Shown one piece after another: positions 6,958-11,357 of a stretch of 12,506 bases of DNA. Below the pieces are notes generated by a model that was not told the DNA's origin, searched no databases, and saw only the letters and a list, made by a program, of their open reading frames with translations. Position 1 is the stretch's first letter. Each line of letters starts with the position of its first letter. The DNA lies in assembly GCA_018263655.1 (NCBI GenBank), contig JAANWY010000332.1:1-12506 (forward strand), given 5' to 3'. Source of the stretch: Anaerolineales bacterium (GTDB taxonomy: Bacteria > Chloroflexota > Anaerolineae > Epilineales > JAANWY01). The position numbers and the translations under genes were made by a program.

Positions 6958-7028
6958 AGCGGGCGAAGGGGATCGAACCCTCATAACCAGCTTGGAAGGC
7001 TGGGGCTCTACCATTGAGCTACGCCCGC
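6958..7028 (-). tRNA. tRNA-Gly (TCC)
   Basis: A 71-nt cloverleaf on the minus strand: acceptor GCGGGCG/CGCCCGC, D arm GCTC-AATGGTA-GAGC, anticodon stem CCAGC/GCTGG with loop CTTCCAA (anticodon TCC, Gly), T arm GAGGG-TTCGATC-CCCTT with a terminal G:T pair. The discriminator is T, usual for bacterial tRNA-Gly. No CCA is encoded. It lies 7 nt upstream of the CAT tRNA, so both are cut from one transcript. Confidence 0.95.
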
Positions 7029-7034
7029 CTGAAT

Positions 7035-7102
7035 AATTGTGAATTGTTAACGATATCTACACAGAGAAACAGCTCACAATTCACAATTGACAATTCACAA
7101 TT
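7035..7102. repeat. AT-rich spacer repeats between tRNA-Gly and tRNA-Pro
   Basis: ACAATTCACAATT occurs twice in direct orientation (7076-7088 and 7090-7102) and once inverted (AATTGTGAATTGT, 7035-7047). The inverted copy can pair with either direct copy. The surroundings are GC-rich tRNA genes, so the composition break is sharp. It would form a stem in the tRNA precursor and may be an inserted spacer repeat. Confidence 0.6.
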
Positions 7103-7109
7103 AACAAGG

Positions 7110-7185
7110 TCGGGGCGCCCGGATTCGAACCGGGGACCTCAGCGTCCCAAACGCTGCGCGCTGAACCGGACTGCGCTACGCCCCG
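7110..7185 (-). tRNA. tRNA-Pro (TGG)
   Basis: A 76-nt cloverleaf on the minus strand: acceptor CGGGGCG/CGCCCCG (opening C, typical of tRNA-Pro), D arm with the enlarged loop AGTCCGGTTCA, anticodon stem CAGCG/CGCTG with loop TTTGGGA (anticodon TGG), T arm CCCGG-TTCGAAT-CCGGG. The discriminator is A. No CCA is encoded. It is the first gene of the three-tRNA operon. Confidence 0.95.
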
Positions 7186-7195
7186 CACAAAAATA

Positions 7196-7224
7196 AGTAT
7201 AGCCGAAATGCCCGAGGGGGTCAA
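7196..7224 (-). promoter_or_regulatory. sigma70-type promoter of the tRNA operon
   Basis: On the minus strand, TTGACC (7219-7224) and TATACT (7196-7201) are separated by exactly 17 bp. The -10 box lies 11 bp before the tRNA-Pro 5' end, so the leader is only a few nucleotides. This is a near-consensus promoter, as expected for tRNA genes. Confidence 0.75.
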
Positions 7225-7287
7225 ATTCTGGTCGCAGAGCAACCTGGAGCGTGTCACTACGACCCCATTCGGACGTGTGATACAGAA

Positions 7288-7436
7288 GCAATTTTGTAAG
7301 CGTTCAGCTACCCTTGCGAAGGTTAGGAAGAACCTTGGCAAGAGGCCGATTTTCGACTGGCGAGGGGCACCTCAACCCGAAAGCGATTGGCAACCCTTCG
7401 CAAGGGTCCCCACTACCTGAACAGTTACGCAATTTT
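7288..7436. mobile_element. IS66-type MITE (133 bp) with 8-bp target duplication
   Basis: The element is 7296-7428. It starts GTAAGCGTTCAG and its other end, read inward, is GTAACTGTTCAG. Subterminal blocks ACCCTTGCGAAGG (from 7310) and its inverted counterpart (7392-7407) are also complementary. The 8 bp GCAATTTT stand on both sides (7288-7295 and 7429-7436). Ends starting GTAA with an 8-bp duplication are the hallmark of the IS66 family (known). No coding capacity is present, so mobilisation would be in trans. It sits between the tRNA promoter and the nfu-like gene. Confidence 0.85.
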
Positions 7437-7510
7437 GACCTTGGTGTGGTAGATTATGGGTGTGACGGTGAGCTTACCGACATCGGGAAGGCGACCATTT
7501 TCTCAGTTGA

Positions 7511-7516
7511 GAGGAG
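7511..7516 (+). promoter_or_regulatory. ribosome binding site of the nfu-like gene
   Basis: The purine run GAGGAG, just before GTGTAAG, lies about 6 nt upstream of ATG 7523. It is one of the few clear Shine-Dalgarno sequences in the window and fixes this start. Confidence 0.6.
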
Positions 7517-7522
7517 TGTAAG

Positions 7523-7807
7523 ATGGCATTTCGATTGTTGGCCGGCGGCTGGCCTGATACGACGGATGTACCCGTCGAAGCGACTGACGAGGAACGAATC
7601 GAGGCCCTGATCGAACTGCTCGATGCCTACGTCGAGTATTATCATGGTGGTCAGGTCGAGTTGGTGGATTTCGATGGCGAAACGCTCAAAGTTCGGCTCG
7701 GTGGGGCATGCGAAGACTGTCCGCTCTCCGAAGTCACCCTTCATGGCTGGGTCGAAGGGACAGTACGCCAGTTCTTCCCCGGTCTGCAGCACGTCGAGGC
7801 CGTGTAG
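7523..7807 (+). CDS. NifU C-terminal-like (Nfu-type) iron-sulfur cluster protein
   Basis: A 94-residue cytoplasmic protein resembling the NifU C-terminal domain, which holds a [4Fe-4S] cluster between two subunits and passes it to target enzymes. Visible signs are an N-terminal helix (about 21-40), the strand block GGQVELVDFDGETLKVRLGG (about 42-61), and the cluster motif C63-E-D-C66 followed by PLSEVTL, then a C-terminal helix. The domain is normally about 70-90 residues, so this is a stand-alone one. GACxxCPLS replaces the commoner GxCxxCPSS. Upstream there is no suf or isc gene; a THEP1-type NTPase follows after 162 bp in the same direction. The tRNA operon runs the opposite way. The family call is fairly firm; the client proteins are unknown. 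Confidence 0.8.
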   Translation: MAFRLLAGGWPDTTDVPVEATDEERIEALIELLDAYVEYYHGGQVELVDFDGETLKVRLGGACEDCPLSEVTLHGWVEGTVRQFFPGLQHVEAV

Positions 7808-7818
7808 TCTGAGCGGGA

Positions 7819-7866
7819 GCAGGCGTGCTGAGGAGCAGAGGGGCAAGGGGGAAGAGGGGTGGGGTG
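7819..7866. repeat. polypurine low-complexity spacer
   Basis: The plus strand is almost pure purine, with degenerate repeats of GGAGCAG and AGGGGCAAGGGGG-like units. It starts about 11 bp after the nfu-like stop. It encodes no protein of note. Such purine runs can form unusual DNA or simply be spacer slippage products. Confidence 0.4.
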
Positions 7867-7883
7867 AAAGACCCAATCAGAGG

Positions 7884-7951
7884 CTCAGTAGGCCCAAATT
7901 CGTTCTGCGGGGATCTGGCGATCCAGGCCGAGCAAAATTGGATCTACTGAG
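7884..7951. repeat. imperfect inverted repeat upstream of the THEP1-type gene
   Basis: CTCAGTAG (7884-7891) and CTACTGAG (7944-7951) pair exactly. With interruptions the pairing runs to about 18 of 27 positions, and most differences are transitions. Inside is a second hairpin GGATC-TGGC-GATCC (7911-7924). The structure ends 18 bp before the GTG start at 7970. It may be a MITE-like repeat or a leader RNA fold. Confidence 0.45.
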
Positions 7952-7969
7952 ACCAAGAATCGAGCACCC

Positions 7970-8491
7970 GTGCCCAAGGCAATACTGCTCACCGGCCGGC
8001 CCGGCGTCGGCAAGACGACGGTGGTGCGCCGCGTCGTCGAGCGACTGGGTCAGCCCGCCGGCGGCTTCTACACCCGCGAGCTGCGTGAAGGCGGCCGGCG
8101 TGTCGGCTTCGAGATCGTCACGCTGGGCGGCCAGACAGCAACGTTGTCCCACGTCGATATCGAGAGCCGGCAGCGCGTCAGCAAATACGGCGTGGATGTG
8201 GCGGCTCTGGACCGCGTGGGCGTGCCGGGCATCCGTCGAGCAGTGAAAACCGACGCATTGGTCGTTGTGGACGAAATCGGCAAGATGGAGCTTTTCTCAG
8301 ACGCCTTCAAGCAGGCTGTTCTGGATGCATTGGAGAGTGAGAGCTCCATCTTGGGCACCATCACGCAGGGCCGGCACCCTTGGGCCAACCGAATCAAGCA
8401 GCGCGATGACGTGGAAGTGCTCAAAGTCACGGTCCAGAACCGGGACGCGTTGGTTGATCAACTTGTAGGGCGGCTCGGGCACGCCGAATAA
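7970..8491 (+). CDS. THEP1-type nucleoside-triphosphatase (NTPase)
   Basis: A 173-residue P-loop NTPase of the THEP1/NTPase_1 family, which hydrolyses nucleoside triphosphates to diphosphates with broad specificity. The physiological role is unsettled. Visible signs are Walker A GRPGVGKTT (9-17), the family motif GGFYTREL (31-38), Walker B ALVVVDEIGKMEL (96-108, D101/E102), and a C-terminal region with RHPWANRI. The length matches the family. The start is GTG; the N-terminal strand PKAILLTG leads directly into the P-loop, so an upstream start is unlikely. No good Shine-Dalgarno is seen. It is the last plus-strand gene before a convergent junction with the SDR operon. Confidence 0.88.
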   Translation: MPKAILLTGRPGVGKTTVVRRVVERLGQPAGGFYTRELREGGRRVGFEIVTLGGQTATLSHVDIESRQRVSKYGVDVAALDRVGVPGIRRAVKTDALVVVDEIGKMELFSDAFKQAVLDALESESSILGTITQGRHPWANRIKQRDDVEVLKVTVQNRDALVDQLVGRLGHAE

Positions 8492-8513
8492 CGCCCGATT
8501 CTCGATATGACTG

Positions 8514-8558
8514 CGTGTTGCGTGGAAGTTGGTAACGGAACACGGAGTACACAACACG
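8514..8558. other. nested hairpin in the convergent gap
   Basis: CGTGTTG (8514-8520) pairs with CAACACG (8552-8558). Inside it CGTG (8521-8524) pairs with CACG (8541-8544), and GTT (8528-8530) with AAC (8534-8536). It lies between two converging genes, where a terminator is expected, but no T-run is present on either side. Confidence 0.35.
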
Positions 8559-8598
8559 TCGGATTCCTGACCGGTCAAATACCCGAGCACAAGCAGCC

Positions 8599-9366
8599 TC
8601 AGCCGAGAAACGTTCTGCCCCCATCCACCATGATGATTTGCCCGTTGACGTAGCCGGCGAGGGGGGAGGCCAGGAAAACGACCAACTGGGCTACGTCCTC
8701 CGGCTGACCGATGCGCCCCACCGGAATCTGCTGCACCAGTTTCTCCTCCCGCTCCTGTGGGTCAGGATAACGCCCTCGTAGGAAATCGGACTCGATGACG
8801 GCCGGGGCGACAGCGTTGACCCGCAAGCCGTGGGGCGCCAGTTCCCGGGCCATGGCTCGCGTGAGGCCGTTCACGCCACCCTTCGAGGCTGTGTAGTGAG
8901 GTCCACCACCACTACCGCTCAACACCGAGGCGGAGGAGATATTGATGATGCATCCCTCTCCGCGCGACACCATGTGGGCTGCAACCGCTTTGGCACAGTG
9001 GAACATCCCCGTCAGGTTTACGGCCAACGTCCGTTCCCATTCCCCCGGTGACAGCTCGAGCAGCGACCGAACAGACGTGATGCCTGTGTTGTTGACCAGG
9101 ATGTCCAGGTGGCCAAAATGCTCGATGACAGTCCCCGCCATCTCTTCCACGGCTGGGAAGCCGGCGACGTCGGCTTGAACGGCCAAGGCCTGCCGGCCCA
9201 TCTGCTGGATGGCCGTCACTACTTCTTCAGCTTCCTCCTGATGTTCGAAGTAATTGACTGCCACGTCAGCGCCGGCTTCGGACAGCGCCAGGCTGATGCC
9301 CCGGCCAATGCCGCGCGAGCCGCCGGTGACCAGAGCTTTCTTCCCTATCAGATTAACAGTAATCAT
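8599..9366 (-). CDS. short-chain dehydrogenase/reductase (FabG-like), second gene of the operon
   Basis: A 255-residue classical SDR oxidoreductase that uses NAD(P)(H) to interconvert an alcohol and a ketone; the substrate is unknown. With the start at 9366: cofactor loop TGGSRGIG (14-21), NNTG (92-95, instead of the usual NNAG), Asn117, catalytic Ser145 in INISSAS, Tyr158 and Lys162 in YTASK, and C-terminal VDGG. Ile-Met-rich ends match FabG-like proteins. An ATG at 9381 would add five residues, but the sequence after it, GGGAGGAGAGAGG, is a clear Shine-Dalgarno for the ATG at 9366, which I therefore chose. It follows the paralogous SDR by 18 bp and is surely co-transcribed. A catabolic alcohol or polyol dehydrogenase fits better than fatty-acid synthesis, because no fab genes are near. 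Confidence 0.88.
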   Translation of the reverse strand: MITVNLIGKKALVTGGSRGIGRGISLALSEAGADVAVNYFEHQEEAEEVVTAIQQMGRQALAVQADVAGFPAVEEMAGTVIEHFGHLDILVNNTGITSVRSLLELSPGEWERTLAVNLTGMFHCAKAVAAHMVSRGEGCIINISSASVLSGSGGGPHYTASKGGVNGLTRAMARELAPHGLRVNAVAPAVIESDFLRGRYPDPQEREEKLVQQIPVGRIGQPEDVAQLVVFLASPLAGYVNGQIIMVDGGRTFLG

Positions 9367-9384
9367 CCTCTCTCCTCCCATTTC

Positions 9385-10152
9385 TCATCCATTCCAAATC
9401 TCCATCGGCGTACGTCCACCATCTACCACAATGGTTTGCCCGTGGATGTAACCAGCCTGCTCACTGGCCAAGAAAACAGCCAGGTTGGCCACATCCTCCG
9501 GCTGCCCCATTCGCCGTAGGGGGATTGCCTCAGTCAGAGCGGCTAGTTCGGCTTGGCTGTAGAGGGTCGCGAGGACGGGGCCGGCAATGGTTCGGGGGGC
9601 GATGCCGTTGACGGTGACACCGGCGCCGGCGCATTCTCGGGCCAACGCGCGCGTCAAAGCATCCAACGCTGCCTTAGAAGCAGCGTAATGCGCCCCTCCG
9701 CCGCTGCCGGTGATTGCCGAACCGGAGGAGATGTTGATAATGCGGCCGGCTGGACTGGATTGCAGTTGAGGCAATAACGCCCGGCCGAGGCGATAAGCGC
9801 CCGAGAGATTGACGTCCAAGGTCCGGGACCAGGTCGACGGCTCAAGCTCTAAGAAAGACACTTTGGGGACAATGCCTGCATTGTTGACCAGGATATCCAG
9901 TTGATTCTCCGTATCGGTGAGGTGGGAAACCAAGCGCTGAACGTCCGCTGTACTGGCAACGTCAAGCGAGACAAACGTAGCAGAGCCTCCGTCTGCTCGA
10001 ATTGCTTCGACTGTCGCCACGCCGGCCGGCTCATCGATGTCACCGATCAGGACGTCAGCGCCGGCCTTGGCCATCCGCCGAGCAATGGCTCGACCGATGC
10101 CGGACGCGCCGCCGGTGACGAGAGCCAGCCGGCCCGCAATTGAGAGATTCAT
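9385..10152 (-). CDS. short-chain dehydrogenase/reductase, first gene of the operon
   Basis: A 255-residue classical SDR, a paralogue of the next gene with the same length and similar motifs. Visible signs are TGGASGIG (13-20), Asp38 at the end of the second strand (GDID, which usually favours NAD over NADP), NNAG (90-93), Asn115 in DVN, Ser143 in INISSGS, Tyr156/Lys160 in YAASK, and VDGG near the C-terminus. The reaction is oxidation or reduction of a hydroxyl/keto group, substrate unknown. GAGG lies 4 nt before the ATG. It is transcribed away from the SorC-type regulator and shares a 224-bp regulatory gap with it, so it is likely a target of that regulator. The pair may act on successive steps or on stereoisomers; this is inference. 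Confidence 0.88.
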   Translation of the reverse strand: MNLSIAGRLALVTGGASGIGRAIARRMAKAGADVLIGDIDEPAGVATVEAIRADGGSATFVSLDVASTADVQRLVSHLTDTENQLDILVNNAGIVPKVSFLELEPSTWSRTLDVNLSGAYRLGRALLPQLQSSPAGRIINISSGSAITGSGGGAHYAASKAALDALTRALARECAGAGVTVNGIAPRTIAGPVLATLYSQAELAALTEAIPLRRMGQPEDVANLAVFLASEQAGYIHGQTIVVDGGRTPMEIWNG

Positions 10153-10189
10153 TGCCTCAGGTGGTTATCCTTACTCATCGACCGATAGC

Positions 10190-10218
10190 ACTGTACTTGA
10201 AGACACGCTCGATGTCAA
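10190..10218 (-). promoter_or_regulatory. probable promoter of the SDR operon
   Basis: On the minus strand, TTGACA (10213-10218) is followed after 17 bp by TACAGT (10190-10195), a 4-of-6 match to the -10 consensus. It is placed 38 bp before the ATG of the first SDR. It diverges from the regulator promoter. Confidence 0.55.
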
Positions 10219-10256
10219 ATTGGGGCATATTTAGCTCAATTTGGCCGGAAAAAGTC

Positions 10257-10285
10257 TTGACAACGCGAAGGAATATGAGTATACT
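10257..10285 (+). promoter_or_regulatory. sigma70-type promoter of the SorC-type regulator
   Basis: TTGACA (10257-10262, perfect) and TATACT (10280-10285, 5 of 6) stand 17 bp apart. Transcription would start near 10292, about 85 nt before the ATG, so the leader contains the whole 13-bp repeat array. Confidence 0.75.
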
Positions 10286-10307
10286 GTATTCAAGGATTTG
10301 ATAGTGC

Positions 10308-10379
10308 ATTCACATTCGTGAATCATGTTCGTGAATCATGTTCGTGAATCATGTTCGTGAATCATGTTCGTGAATCATG
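10308..10379. repeat. five perfect 13-bp tandem repeats ending in the start codon; candidate operator
   Basis: TTCGTGAATCATG is repeated five times without a mismatch (10315-10327, 10328-10340, 10341-10353, 10354-10366, 10367-10379). The final ATG of unit 5 is the start codon of the regulator. Just before, ATTCAC-ATTC-GTGAAT (10308-10323) is a 6-bp palindrome whose right half lies in unit 1. The array is downstream of the promoter and replaces any Shine-Dalgarno. Direct-repeat operators are known for SorC-family proteins such as CggR, so autoregulation here is plausible. Confidence 0.85.
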
Positions 10380-11357
10380 ACCTCAGACCGCCTGGAATTG
10401 CTGGCCCAGGTTGCCACCTGGTACTACGAAGAAAATCTGGGCCAAGGAGACATCGCCGAAAGAATTGGCCGATCTCGCTCCATGGTTTCACGGCTCCTGC
10501 AAGAAGCCCGTGAGCGTGGTCTGGTAGAGATCCGCGTACACTACCCACTCAAGACGGACACGGAACTCCAACAACGTCTATGTGAGGCCTTCGATCTTTC
10601 CGAAGCCCGTGTCCTGGCCGAACCACCGAATCAGTACGAAGAGCTTCTGCGTCGTCTCGGTGAGCTAGGAGCTCGCTCTCTCTACCAGCGTCTCCACGAC
10701 GGGATTCGGATCGGCGTTGGCTGGGGGACAGCGCTCCACGAGATAGTGCGTGCAATACAAGAATCCCCCTTGCAGGAAGCCGTCGTTGTGCAATTGATCG
10801 GCTCCCTTGGGTACGGCGACCCTCTCGTAGATGGCCCGGAACAGGCTCGCTGGCTGGCTCAGAAATTGGACGCGACACATCGTATTCTGCACGCTCCCCT
10901 CATCGTAGAGAACGAGGACATTGCTCAAGCACTGCGACGGGAGCGCACGGTTGCCGAAACCCTGGCTTTGGCCCGTCAAGTCGAGGTGGCATTGGTCGGG
11001 ATCGGCACGGTGGATCCCCCCCTGTCCAGTTTGCAGCGGGCCGGCTACTTGAGCGAATCTGATTTGATGTCACTGAAAAAGATCGGTGTCGTCGGTGATG
11101 TTGTGGCCCGTCAACTCGATGAGCAGGGCCAGCCGGCAGGCGATTCTTTTAACGAGCGCGTGATCGGAATTGACCTAGATCATCTTTGCGCCATCCCGAC
11201 CGTAATCGGCGTGGCCGGCGGTGTCGTAAAAGCGCCAGCCATTCTGGCCGCCCTGCGCGGTGGCTACGTCGATGTGCTAGTGACTGATGCAACGACTGCA
11301 TTGAAAGTGCTTACTCTTCATGACGACCATTCAACGGAGTTCAATGATGCTGCATGA
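10377..11357 (+). CDS. SorC/DeoR-type transcriptional regulator, sugar-binding
   Basis: A 326-residue DNA-binding protein of the SorC family. The N-terminal helix-turn-helix is at about residues 5-45 (YYEENLGQGDIAERIGRSRS, then MVSRLLQEARERGLVEIRV). The sugar-binding domain covers about 60-320 and includes GIRIGVGWGTALHEIV (about 112-127) and the C-terminal VAGGVVKAPAILAALRGG. In this family the C-terminal domain binds a phosphorylated sugar or related metabolite and also makes the oligomer. The length is typical. The ATG at 10377 is the last three bases of a 13-bp repeat array and has an in-frame stop 4-6 bp upstream, so no earlier start exists. It is divergent from the SDR pair and overlaps the E1 gene by 14 nt, so it probably controls both. 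The effector is unknown. Confidence 0.9.
   Translation: MTSDRLELLAQVATWYYEENLGQGDIAERIGRSRSMVSRLLQEARERGLVEIRVHYPLKTDTELQQRLCEAFDLSEARVLAEPPNQYEELLRRLGELGARSLYQRLHDGIRIGVGWGTALHEIVRAIQESPLQEAVVVQLIGSLGYGDPLVDGPEQARWLAQKLDATHRILHAPLIVENEDIAQALRRERTVAETLALARQVEVALVGIGTVDPPLSSLQRAGYLSESDLMSLKKIGVVGDVVARQLDEQGQPAGDSFNERVIGIDLDHLCAIPTVIGVAGGVVKAPAILAALRGGYVDVLVTDATTALKVLTLHDDHSTEFNDAA
11336..11339 (+). promoter_or_regulatory. ribosome binding site of the E1 gene inside the regulator gene
   Basis: GGAG lies 4 nt before ATG 11344 and 7 nt before ATG 11347. The better spacing favours 11347. Both are in the same frame, so the product differs by one Met. Location inside the regulator's last codons suggests translational coupling. 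Confidence 0.55.

Noticed and set aside
7081..7341. Minus-strand frame of 86 codons containing GVAQSGSARSVWDAEVPGSNPG
   Set aside because: This peptide is the well-known false translation of a tRNA gene (here tRNA-Pro). The plus-strand frame at 7014-7196 is the same artefact.
7435..7460. Possible promoter of the nfu-like gene starting with TTGACC partly made of the MITE target duplication
   Set aside because: The -35-like box is present, but no acceptable -10 box lies 16-18 bp downstream; TATGGG is at only 14 bp.
7623..8246. Plus-strand frame of 207 codons overlapping the nfu-like and NTPase genes
   Set aside because: It overlaps two well-supported genes in another frame and its sequence (Ser/Arg/Ala-rich) has no family features.
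8560..8600. Intrinsic terminator between the converging NTPase and SDR genes
   Set aside because: No GC-rich stem followed by a T-run could be found on either strand; only the nested hairpin at 8514-8558 is present.
9367..9381. Upstream ATG at 9381 as start of the second SDR
   Set aside because: The codons between contain GGGAGGAGAGAGG, a Shine-Dalgarno for the ATG at 9366, and the shorter form has the same 255-residue length as its paralogue.
8599..10152. SDR genes as fabG of fatty-acid synthesis
   Set aside because: There are two paralogues in tandem, no acp, fabD, fabF or fabH near, and the locus is divergent from a sugar-type regulator.
10315..10379. The 13-bp tandem repeats as a CRISPR array or replication iterons
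   Set aside because: There are no spacers between units and no cas, rep or partition gene nearby; the position between promoter and start codon points to regulation.
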